From contig NZ_CATNVC010000020.1 in the NCBI RefSeq assembly GCF_951230135.1, forward strand, positions 1 to 33,451: a stretch of DNA of 33,451 nt, given 5' to 3'. The translations under genes were made by a program, and so were the position numbers. This stretch comes from Butyricicoccus sp. Marseille-Q5471. GTDB lineage: Bacteria; Bacillota; Clostridia; Oscillospirales; Butyricicoccaceae. The stretch's first letter is position 1; every line of letters begins with the position of its first letter. This document shows, one piece after another, positions 8,450-15,481 of this stretch. Below the pieces are notes generated by a model. It searched no databases and was not told where the DNA came from. It saw only the letters and a list, made by a program, of their open reading frames with translations.

Positions 8450-9283
8450 ATGCTGACGCTTGGATTCAACGAAGCCACCTGCAAGGAAAACTCATCGGTC
8501 GAGCGGGATTTGGAGCTGTGCGAAAAATACGGGTATGATGCAATTGAATTGCGTCTTGATATGCTCAAGGAGTACCTCAAAACGCATACGATTGGGGATT
8601 TACAGCAGTTTTTTGCAAGCAGCCATCTGAAACCCTTTGCGCTCAATTCCATTGAGGACATCAATTTTAACACGCCCGAGCAGTGGGAAAAGCTGCTTGA
8701 GCTGTTCCGCTTCGGCTGCGAGGTCGCGCGGGACATCGGCAATCCCTACCTCATCGTCGTGCCCACCATGGGGCCAGACATGGACCGCAAAACCGAAGCC
8801 GAGGTGTTTGAGGATTCGGTCAAGGTGCTCGGCGAGCTGGCCGATATTGCGGAGTCCTATGGCGTAAAGCTCTCCTTTGAGCCAATCGGCGACCGTCGCT
8901 GGTGCTGCAACTCCGTGCGGCAGGCATGGGAAATCGTGCAGGCGGTGAACCGTGACAGCGTGGGTCTGACCATCGACTGCATCAATTTCTATATGCATGA
9001 CAAGTGCTCGGATTTGGAATACCTGCGCAAAATTCCGGCGGAAAAGATCTTTGTCTACCACATCAACGACTGCGAGGATTTGCCCCTGCGCGTGCTTGAC
9101 CACTGTGACCGCATCATGCCGGGCAAGGGTTGTATTCCGATTGCGGATATCTCGCGCGTGCTGCGTGAGGTCGGCTACGATGGCCCTGCCTGTCTTGAGC
9201 TGTTCCGCCCCGAATACTGGCGGATGGATGCGGAAGAGATCATTCAAATGGGAGCGGCGTGCTGTGCGCCCTATCTCGGATAA
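8450..9283 (+). CDS. Sugar phosphate isomerase/epimerase-like TIM-barrel protein
   Basis: 277 residues of the AP endonuclease 2 / xylose-isomerase-like barrel. Candidate metal ligands are seen in order: LSFEPIG (Glu), LTIDCINF (Asp), VYHINDC (His) and ACLELF (Glu). The family includes inosose dehydratase and isomerase (IolE, IolI), tagatose/psicose epimerases and 3-keto-sugar enzymes, so the exact reaction is not assigned. ATG 8450 is preceded by GAGGGAG; an earlier in-frame ATG at 8393 lies inside xylH and is unlikely. It sits between the permease and an inositol-dehydrogenase-like gene, which suggests it acts on the imported or oxidised substrate. Confidence 0.85.
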   Translation: MLTLGFNEATCKENSSVERDLELCEKYGYDAIELRLDMLKEYLKTHTIGDLQQFFASSHLKPFALNSIEDINFNTPEQWEKLLELFRFGCEVARDIGNPYLIVVPTMGPDMDRKTEAEVFEDSVKVLGELADIAESYGVKLSFEPIGDRRWCCNSVRQAWEIVQAVNRDSVGLTIDCINFYMHDKCSDLEYLRKIPAEKIFVYHINDCEDLPLRVLDHCDRIMPGKGCIPIADISRVLREVGYDGPACLELFRPEYWRMDAEEIIQMGAACCAPYLG

Positions 9284-9311
9284 ACCATGGTGAAAACAGG
9301 AGGAAACAGCA

Positions 9312-10331
9312 ATGAAGAAAGTTAGAATCGGCGTGCTCGGTGCGGGACGCATCGGCAAGCTGCATATTACAAATCTGGTGCAGTCGGTGCCGAACGCCGA
9401 GGTCGCCGCAATCGCCGACCCGTTTTTAAACGAGGAAACGGTTGCGTTTGCGGAAAGCCTGGGCATTACCAAATGCTCCAAGGATCCGCAGGACATTTTT
9501 TCGGATGACACGATTGACGCGGTGTTCGTCTGCACCTCAACCGATGCGCATGCGGAAATGATCATGCGCGCGGCGGCAGTGGGCAAGCATGTGTTCTGTG
9601 AAAAGCCGATCCACACCGATTTGGCCAAAATCCGGGGCGCAATCGCGGCGGTTGAGCAGGCGGGCGTCAAGCTGCAGGTCGGCTTTGTGCGCCGCTTTGA
9701 CCACAACCACAAAAAAGTGCACGACGTGGTCGCATCGGGTCGGTTGGGCAAGCCGCACATCATCAAGGTATGCTCGCGCGACCCCGATCATCAGCCGATG
9801 TCCTATATTGCCACCTCGGGCGGTATCTTTATGGATATGACCATCCACGATTTTGATATGGTGCGCTACCTGTCGGGCAGCGAGGTCGTCGAGGTCTGCG
9901 CGTTCGGCGCAGCGCTTTCGGGCGCGGGCTATGAGCAGTATGACGATGCGGACACCGCGGTTATCATGCTCCGGTTTGAAAACGGCGCAATCGGCGTGAT
10001 TGACAACAGCCGCGCTTCGCATTACGGCTACGACCAGCGCACCGAGGTACACTGCGACAAGGGCTGCGTGCAGGTCTCCAACGATTTGGACGATCAGGCG
10101 ATGATTTCCTCCGCCGAGGGTGTAGAGGTTGCAAAACCGACCTGGTTCTTCCTGGAACGCTATAATAACGCGTTCATTCAGGAGACAAAGGACTTCGTGG
10201 ACGCCATTCAAAACGATACCGACACGCTGGTCGGTGCAAAGGACGGCCTGATGCCGGTTGCAATCGCCATGGCCGCGGCAAAATCCTACCGCGAGGGCCG
10301 CACCGTCCGTCTGGACGAAGTGCTGGGCTAA
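9312..10331 (+). CDS. iolG: Gfo/Idh/MocA oxidoreductase, inositol 2-dehydrogenase-like
   Basis: 339 residues. The N-terminal Rossmann fold has GVLGAGRIGKLH (8-18). The catalytic-lysine motif CEKPI has Lys98. RRFDHNH and the FMDMTIHDFDMVRYL segment (about 172-186, Asp/His pair) match IolG-type myo-inositol dehydrogenases. Such enzymes oxidise one ring hydroxyl with NAD(P). Other members act on scyllo-inositol, on glucosides at C3, or on sugar acids, so specificity is inferred only. It is the last gene of the operon, with AGGAGG upstream of the ATG and a strong terminator about 95 bp after the stop. A paralogue lies at 22206-23240. Confidence 0.85.
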   Translation: MKKVRIGVLGAGRIGKLHITNLVQSVPNAEVAAIADPFLNEETVAFAESLGITKCSKDPQDIFSDDTIDAVFVCTSTDAHAEMIMRAAAVGKHVFCEKPIHTDLAKIRGAIAAVEQAGVKLQVGFVRRFDHNHKKVHDVVASGRLGKPHIIKVCSRDPDHQPMSYIATSGGIFMDMTIHDFDMVRYLSGSEVVEVCAFGAALSGAGYEQYDDADTAVIMLRFENGAIGVIDNSRASHYGYDQRTEVHCDKGCVQVSNDLDDQAMISSAEGVEVAKPTWFFLERYNNAFIQETKDFVDAIQNDTDTLVGAKDGLMPVAIAMAAAKSYREGRTVRLDEVLG

Positions 10332-10423
10332 GAAAATATTGTTCGGATACCGCACAGGTAACAGCTGTATGGTATCTTCTGCATGCGGGGTGCTGCGGAA
10401 TCTGGAAAACCCGTTTTTGCATA

Positions 10424-10464
10424 AAAAAACAGGGCGAACGGTTTTTCCGTTCGCCCTGTTTTGC
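10424..10464. terminator. Bidirectional terminator between iolG and the DUF3892 gene
   Basis: A perfect 16-bp stem (AAAACAGGGCGAACGG and its complement) with a T5 loop, flanked by A and T tracts. It ends both converging transcripts. Confidence 0.93.
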
Positions 10465-10465
10465 G

Positions 10466-10771
10466 TTACGAAATATCAGCGGGGGAAATCGAAGGCAGAT
10501 TGCTCAGATTGTTGTTTTCCGTGCCGTCGGGAATCGATTTGAGATATTCGGTATCGCCCCGATGCGCGATGCCGACGCCCGCAATCCCGCCCTGCCGCGC
10601 AAGCTCCACAGCCTGCGCTTTTTCAAGCACCGTGTTGTCCGAAAGCTGATAACCCGTCACCTTGCCGCTCGTCTTTACCAGTGCCGTGATGCTGCGGGCG
10701 CTGGGTGCGGCATCCGGGATTTGATCGAGCGTGTTCTGCGCCAGTGCGCTTTGCAGCGAATCGTGTTCCAA
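10466..10771 (-). CDS. DUF3892 family protein
   Basis: 101 residues. The C-terminal 65-70 residues match the DUF3892 pattern: ITALVKTSGKVTGYQL, a short acidic link, ELARQGGIAGVGIAHR, EYLKSIPDGTENNNL and SNLP. No catalytic residues are recognised and the function is unknown. I chose TTG at 10771 because AAAGGAGG lies 8 bases upstream; the in-frame extension to 10804 reads through that ribosome site. It is monocistronic, convergent with the sugar operon, and divergent from the c-di-GMP gene. Confidence 0.75.
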   Translation of the reverse strand: MEHDSLQSALAQNTLDQIPDAAPSARSITALVKTSGKVTGYQLSDNTVLEKAQAVELARQGGIAGVGIAHRGDTEYLKSIPDGTENNNLSNLPSISPADIS

Positions 10772-10951
10772 ACAAAATTCCTCCTTTTCGGTTTCGGGCA
10801 GCACCGCGCAATTGCCTCTTCGGTGCTGTCTTTGCTTATTTTGCGCAGTTCGACTCGTTTCATCATCTTAAAATCTGGTAAGCAAGGAGAAGTAGATTTT
10901 TCAAAGTACTATAATTTTCCTAAATTACGGCGGGTGTCGCCGTGATAAAGG

Positions 10952-10980
10952 TTGAATGTTGTCGAGCGATTCGCTATACT
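10952..10980 (+). promoter_or_regulatory. Sigma-A-type promoter of the c-di-GMP gene
   Basis: TTGAAT (10952-10957) and TATACT (10975-10980) with exact 17-bp spacing, about 75 bp before ATG 11053. Confidence 0.75.
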
Positions 10981-11052
10981 GTAATTAATTCCAATGCTAA
11001 AACGTTTACGCGCAGAGCGGCGTCTATCATAGATCAATACAGGAGCGATTTT

Positions 11053-14040
11053 ATGCCATCCGATAAAACCATTCTCATTGTTGAGGATAACAGTGTCAAC
11101 AGACAGATTTTGTGCAATATTTTGCGCGAGGAATACCAAATCCTTGAGGCGGAAAACGGTCAGCAGGCGCTTGCGCTGTTGCAGGAAAAAACGGATGCGA
11201 TCGCGGTCGTGCTGCTGGACATCCTCATGCCGGTGATGGATGGATATGCGCTTCTGCATCAAATGCACAAGGATCGCGCGCTCGCCAACATTCCGGTGCT
11301 TGTCGCCAGCGGGCAGGAGGATGCGATGGCGGAGGTAAAGGCACTCGCCCTCGGTGCAAACGACTATATCACAAAGCCCTATAAACCGGACGTGATTCGC
11401 CACAAGGTCGCCAACACGATTTTGCTCCGAGAAACCGCGTCGGTCGTGAATGCAGCCCATACGGATGTGCTCACCGGCCTGTATACCAAGGAGTATTTTT
11501 ACCAGTGCGCTGCGGAGCTAATCAGACAAAATCCGGAGCAAAAATTTGATGTCATCTGCTGCGATATCGAACGCTTCAAGCTGGTAAACGACCTGTACGG
11601 CGTGCAGGAGGGCGACGCGCTGCTGCGGCACTTATCCGGCATCGTAAAAGCCAAGGTGCAGGGACACGGTATTTGCTGCCGCATGAGCGGGGACATATTT
11701 TATCTGATGATTAAGCGCCCCAAGGAATATCTGGCGGAGGAGTTTTCCAGCCATGTGGAATACACCAATCAGTACGATATGCATCTCAGAAGCGTCATCA
11801 AATACGGCATTTACCAAATTGATGATGTACGCCTGCCCATTAGCATCATGTGTGACCGCGCCTATCTCGCCGTGGAGTCGGTAAAGGGGAAATTCGATGT
11901 TTACTATGCGTTTTACGACGAATCCATCCGGCGAAAGCTGCTAGAGGAGCAGTTCGTTTTAAGCAATATGGAGTCCGCGCTCAAAAACGGCGAATTTCAG
12001 GTGTATTATCAGCCCAAATATGATTTGCTGTCCCGCACCATCACCAGTGCGGAAGCGTTGGTTCGATGGATTCATCCCGAAAAAGGCCTGATTCCGCCGG
12101 ATCGTTTCATTCCCATCATTGAAAAAAACGGGTTTATCACACAGCTGGACATTTTTGTATGGGAAGAGGTCTGCAAAACCATCCGCGGGTGGATGGACGC
12201 AGGGCAGCCGGTCGTTCCCATCTCGGTCAATATGTCCCGTGCGGACATCTATAATCCGAATATCGATCAGATTTTGATTGCGCTTGTCAAAAAATATCGT
12301 CTTAGTCCCCAGTATCTGTTTCTGGAAATCACCGAAACGGCCTATATGGAAAATGTGGAACAGCTGACGCTTTCGACACACAAGCTGAAAAAACTTGGCT
12401 TTATCATTGAAATGGACGACTTCGGCAGCGGATATTCCTCGCTGAACATGCTGGCGGAGCTGCCGATTGATATTTTGAAGCTCGATATTCGCTTTGTGCA
12501 GGGCGATCAACTCAGCAACAACCGCAAAAGCATTTTGAGCTTTATCATCAGTCTGGCCAAATGGCTCGACCTGCGCATTGTTGCGGAGGGCGTGGAAACG
12601 GAGGATCAGGTCAAGCTGCTGACCAATTTAGGCTGCGAGCGGGCGCAGGGTTACTATTTTTCCAAACCGCTGCCGGTCGATCAGTTTGAAAGACTGCTGC
12701 TGCAAAGCTGCGACAGGCAGAAGGAAGAGTGTGTGGCCGCGTCCACCATCGAGGACGGTGCGTTGCATGGGGAGCAGAGCAGCCTGCTGCTGCTTGATGC
12801 TGAAGCTTCCGACCTTGCCGCGTTTGAGCAGGCATTTGCCGACCAATACCACGTCATCAAGACGGACAGCATGGAAACGAGCTTGGTCATCGTGCAGAAA
12901 TTCCCCACAAGACTCTCCGCAGTGGTGCTGTCCCTGACCGGGGAGACGCAGATGGATGAGATTGCGCAGATGGCCGAGCAGTGCAATGACCGGCAGATTC
13001 CGGTGATTACCCTGCACACATCGGACGCGCTGATTCCGGAATGCCAATCCCACGGCGTTGCGGGCTGCATCCTCAAACCCTATCGGGCGGATTCGCTGGT
13101 GTATCAGGTGCAAAATGTGATTCTGCGCACGCGGATTGCCCATTTGGAGAGAGAAAAGGAAATCAACGCCGCAATCACCGAAATGAAAAAGCGGGCGGAG
13201 GAGGACGCACTCACCGGCCTGCTCAACCGCGCCGAGTTCCAAATTCGGGTTCAGGACTTCTTCCATTACAATAAAATGCCGGAAGGCATTTTCATCATGA
13301 TTGATGTGGATCATTTCAAAAAGGTGAACGATGCTTTCGGGCATATCTCGGGCGATAATGTGCTGCGCGAGATTTCGAAAATGCTCACAAGCTTGTTCCC
13401 GGAAACGAACATCATCAGCCGTTTTGGCGGCGATGAATTTGCGCTTTTCATTCCGTATACTATCGAACAGACGGAACTGGAAGCCAAGCTGCAGGCGCTG
13501 TGCCAAACCATGACCATTGAAGAAAATCACCTGCAGGTGGCGTGCTCGGCGGGCGTCTGCTTTGCGCCGGAGTACGGCATGGACTATGAGCAGCTGTATT
13601 ATAATGCGGATATTGCGCTGCTGAATGCAAAGCATGCAGGCAAGAGCCGCTATGTCATTTTTGAGCATGGACTGAGCGCACCGCTCTATTCTCAGCTGGA
13701 ACAGCGCGCCACTGCGCTGCTCAACGATGTGTCGGACGCGATGTTCGTCTGCGACGGAGAATCCAACGAAATCATCTACGTAAATAATACGGCCTGCCAG
13801 TTGGTCAACAAGAGCAGAAGCAAGTGCATGGGCGCAAGGTGCTATGAAATCTTCTGGGACAGCTGCCAAAATTGCTCGCGCTGTCTGGATATCGACAGGC
13901 ATAAGGACAGCTATTATGAGGAAGACACTGTGCTGAAGGACGGCAAAACGCCGGTGCATGTCAAAGCAAAGCTCGGGGAATGGGACGGAAAAACCGTCAA
14001 AATTCATTACCTGCAGGGCATTCAGCCCCAATCGTTGTGA
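11053..14040 (+). CDS. Multidomain c-di-GMP protein: REC-GGDEF*-EAL-REC*-GGDEF-PAS
   Basis: 995 residues. REC domain (about 4-122) with acidic pocket EDN, phospho-acceptor Asp56 (LLDILMP) and Lys108. First GGDEF (about 130-290) degenerate, SGDIF in place of GGDEF near residue 213. EAL domain (about 299-555) with EALVRW, SVNMSR, ETAY, DDFGSGYSS, LKLD and EGVE, so probably an active c-di-GMP phosphodiesterase. A second REC-like domain (about 576-692) lacks the acceptor Asp (VVLSLTG) but keeps KPY. Second GGDEF (about 715-870) has DALTGLLNR, DVDHFKKVND and RFGGDEF intact, so likely a diguanylate cyclase. A Cys-rich PAS-like tail ends the protein. ATG 11053 follows CAGGAGCG; the upstream in-frame ATG at 10942 precedes the promoter and is rejected. 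No membrane segments are seen. Confidence 0.9.
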   Translation: MPSDKTILIVEDNSVNRQILCNILREEYQILEAENGQQALALLQEKTDAIAVVLLDILMPVMDGYALLHQMHKDRALANIPVLVASGQEDAMAEVKALALGANDYITKPYKPDVIRHKVANTILLRETASVVNAAHTDVLTGLYTKEYFYQCAAELIRQNPEQKFDVICCDIERFKLVNDLYGVQEGDALLRHLSGIVKAKVQGHGICCRMSGDIFYLMIKRPKEYLAEEFSSHVEYTNQYDMHLRSVIKYGIYQIDDVRLPISIMCDRAYLAVESVKGKFDVYYAFYDESIRRKLLEEQFVLSNMESALKNGEFQVYYQPKYDLLSRTITSAEALVRWIHPEKGLIPPDRFIPIIEKNGFITQLDIFVWEEVCKTIRGWMDAGQPVVPISVNMSRADIYNPNIDQILIALVKKYRLSPQYLFLEITETAYMENVEQLTLSTHKLKKLGFIIEMDDFGSGYSSLNMLAELPIDILKLDIRFVQGDQLSNNRKSILSFIISLAKWLDLRIVAEGVETEDQVKLLTNLGCERAQGYYFSKPLPVDQFERLLLQSCDRQKEECVAASTIEDGALHGEQSSLLLLDAEASDLAAFEQAFADQYHVIKTDSMETSLVIVQKFPTRLSAVVLSLTGETQMDEIAQMAEQCNDRQIPVITLHTSDALIPECQSHGVAGCILKPYRADSLVYQVQNVILRTRIAHLEREKEINAAITEMKKRAEEDALTGLLNRAEFQIRVQDFFHYNKMPEGIFIMIDVDHFKKVNDAFGHISGDNVLREISKMLTSLFPETNIISRFGGDEFALFIPYTIEQTELEAKLQALCQTMTIEENHLQVACSAGVCFAPEYGMDYEQLYYNADIALLNAKHAGKSRYVIFEHGLSAPLYSQLEQRATALLNDVSDAMFVCDGESNEIIYVNNTACQLVNKSRSKCMGARCYEIFWDSCQNCSRCLDIDRHKDSYYEEDTVLKDGKTPVHVKAKLGEWDGKTVKIHYLQGIQPQSL

Positions 14041-14052
14041 TTCTGAACATGT

Positions 14053-14097
14053 AAAAAGAGGAACAGACCGTTTTTGTCGGTTTGTTCCTCTTTTTTC
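14053..14097. terminator. Bidirectional terminator
   Basis: AAAAAGAGGAACA...TGTTCCTCTTTTTT forms an about 18-bp stem with one mismatch and a T-rich loop. It serves the c-di-GMP gene and the convergent PAS-GGDEF remnant. Confidence 0.9.
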
Positions 14098-14099
14098 GT

Positions 14100-14656
14100 G
14101 AAAATGCGTGCGCGGAGCATCACGGCGGCTGCCGTTTTGCAGGATGCTGCGTCGGCATGATTCAATACAATCAGGAACTCATCTCCGCCGATGCGAATCA
14201 CGTCGTCGACCTCCGCGGTGTTGCGGGTCAGAATCTGTGCACTTTGGTCAGCAGATCAAGCATGCACTTTTCGCGATAAAACTCGCGCAGCATGACCAGC
14301 TCGGTTACATCAATGACCGTGCCGACCAAGCCGACAACCTCACCGCTATGGTCGAATAAAGGCTCTCGGGCAATTTCGTAATAGTACGCTTTATCGCCGA
14401 ACTGCATCCGTTCAATATATTTATAAGGCGTTTTTTCACGTATTACGCGCAAATCATCGGCTAAGAATTTCTTGCCAAGGGCCTTATAGGGCTGAATATC
14501 CACATCGGTCTTTCCAATCAGGTCGATGCCGCTGAGGTGAGAGCAACCATTGCTCGCCAGCAGATAACGGCATTCCGTGTCCTTGCATAACAGCTTGACG
14601 GGTGCTTGCCGCACGAGCTACAACAGTTGCTTCTTGTCAATCGCCGCAATGTCCAT
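14100..14656 (-). pseudogene. Broken PAS-GGDEF (diguanylate cyclase) gene
   Basis: A start ATG at 14656 with GGAGGTG upstream gives MDIAAIDKKQLL, then a TAG (14618-14620). The frame continues after it as LVRQAPVKLLCKDTECRY through a PAS domain (IGKTDVDI, GLVGTVIDVTEL) into the beginning of a GGDEF domain (MLDLLTKV). The frame stops at 14228. Most of the cyclase domain is missing; a shifted frame then shows VIRIGGDEFLIVL, the GGDEF active-site loop. The gene therefore carries a nonsense codon plus an internal deletion or frameshift. Its promoter still looks good. If any product is made, it would be the PAS piece alone from GTG 14614, for which no ribosome site is evident. Confidence 0.8.
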
Positions 14657-14705
14657 GGCACACCTCCGGTAGATTGATTCGAACTGAATTAATCCTATAT
14701 TTAAC

Positions 14706-14734
14706 AGTATATTTGATAGATTTGTTTGTGTAAA
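14706..14734 (-). promoter_or_regulatory. Promoter of the PAS-GGDEF remnant
   Basis: On the minus strand TTTACA and TATACT are spaced 17 bp apart, about 50 bp upstream of ATG 14656. Confidence 0.7.
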
Positions 14735-14828
14735 CCTTCTTGTGGGAATCCTGCCGGCTGTGTTGTGTGCATATCGGGACGGACCGCACAATAAGCTAAT
14801 ATCAGTACGGGCAAGGGGGAGGGAGGAG

Positions 14829-15020
14829 GTGCCGCCTATTGCGAAAAATAAGCCAAAGCAGGTCGTTTTACATACTGCCGCCCGCCGGGAGCCTGCGCAG
14901 GACAGCATCAGCGAACTATATGTGCGCTTCCTCAAACGAAAACTGGCGGAGGAGCACCTGACCGGCATGCAGGCGAGCGCTGTCCTTGACGGCATCTTAG
15001 ACGCATTGCAGCATCTGTAA
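14829..15020 (+). CDS. Small basic protein next to the right att site (unknown function)
   Basis: 63 codons if started at GTG 14829, which follows the purine-rich AAGGGGGAGGG at 14813-14823. The frame is open from 14742, but no better start is seen. The N-terminal third is basic and the C-terminal half ([20 protein letters not shown], then a short leucine-rich tail) is probably amphipathic helix. I do not recognise a family. It has its own terminator and lies 63 bp from the right attachment core, between the cargo and the element end. That is a position where a recombination directionality factor could sit; this is only a suggestion. Confidence 0.5.
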   Translation: MPPIAKNKPKQVVLHTAARREPAQDSISELYVRFLKRKLAEEHLTGMQASAVLDGILDALQHL

Positions 15021-15031
15021 CACAAAACGAT

Positions 15032-15067
15032 TGCCACACCCATTTTGAAGGGCGCGGCAGTTTTTTT
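15032..15067 (+). terminator. Terminator after the small ORF
   Basis: TGCCACACCC pairs with GGGCGCGGCA (two mismatches), followed by seven T residues. Confidence 0.7.
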
Positions 15068-15083
15068 GCCATAACGATGGTGG

Positions 15084-15090
15084 TGGAAAT
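15084..15090. other. Attachment-site core, right end
   Basis: TGGAAAT, the second copy of the left core. TGG triplets precede it (15078-15086) and form the other arm of the reconstructed attP. To its right feoB coding sequence resumes. Confidence 0.8.
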
Positions 15091-15209
15091 CGCCCGTTGC
15101 AGGGCACAAAGCTGTTGGTTAAAATGGCGAGCAGCCGCTCGCGCGGTGAGTCGATGATGCGGCAGCCAATCACGCCTGCTGCGTTGCAGCCGAACCCCAT
15201 CGACATGCT
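15084..15209 (-). pseudogene. feoB: feoB internal fragment
   Basis: The minus strand encodes, in frame, [27 protein letters not shown] and FVPCNGRFP, the conserved stretch of FeoB that immediately precedes the fragment at 1670-2399. At the core it joins that fragment in frame. At its other end the similarity stops near 15209 (codon for Ser before MSMGFGC), where unrelated DNA begins. The N-terminal G domain of FeoB is not found anywhere in the rest of the window. So feoB has been disrupted twice, or the second insertion or deletion extends beyond this window. Confidence 0.85.
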
Positions 15210-15481
15210 TGGGTAAAAAGTGGATGCCAAAATGGAAGGGCCAGTGGGAGGGCGTAGAACCACATTCGGCAACAGCAGAAAATTTGAGTTATTTTGTATA
15301 TTATATCGTTATTTTAGCTGTTTGTCAAAAGAACGACTGCCTTTTTGCATTCTATTATATGTCCTGTTTCCCAAGTCAACTTACAAAATGAATCGGCTCT
15401 CAACAAGGTTATAGAGGGGTTAAACAATGAATTTTCATAATTCAGTTTTTCTCCAACCTGTGACAATGGAGGAGATTCATC
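15210..15481 (+). other. Left junction of second mobile region; non-coding
   Basis: AT-rich sequence with no supported gene. Base composition drops relative to the feoB side, consistent with foreign DNA starting near 15210. The ribosome site GGAGGAG precedes the helicase start at 15482. Confidence 0.45.

Larger units (their letters stand above)
2393..15090. mobile_element. 12.7-kb serine-recombinase element integrated in feoB
   Basis: The element is bounded by the identical 7-mer TGGAAAT at 2393-2399 and 15084-15090. The outer flanks are two consecutive pieces of feoB on the minus strand. Removing everything between the cores joins FVPCNGRFP to PTLIAILTM in frame, which is the expected FeoB order. 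The inner flanks, when joined, give a near-symmetric site: TGGTGG at 15078-15083 and CCACCA at 2403-2408 around the core, as is common for serine-integrase attP sites. The only recombinase gene sits at the left end with its stop 24 bp from the core, the usual arrangement. The cargo is mainly metabolic and signalling genes; no conjugation or phage structural genes are visible. Confidence 0.88.

Noticed and set aside
2393-15090. Developmentally excised skin-like element that restores feoB
   Set aside because: Excision would rejoin the frame locally, but the upstream part of feoB is missing at 15209, so no functional gene would result.
14997-15272. 91-codon minus-strand open frame as a standalone gene
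   Set aside because: Its middle is feoB sequence, while its start and end are unrelated junction DNA on each side.
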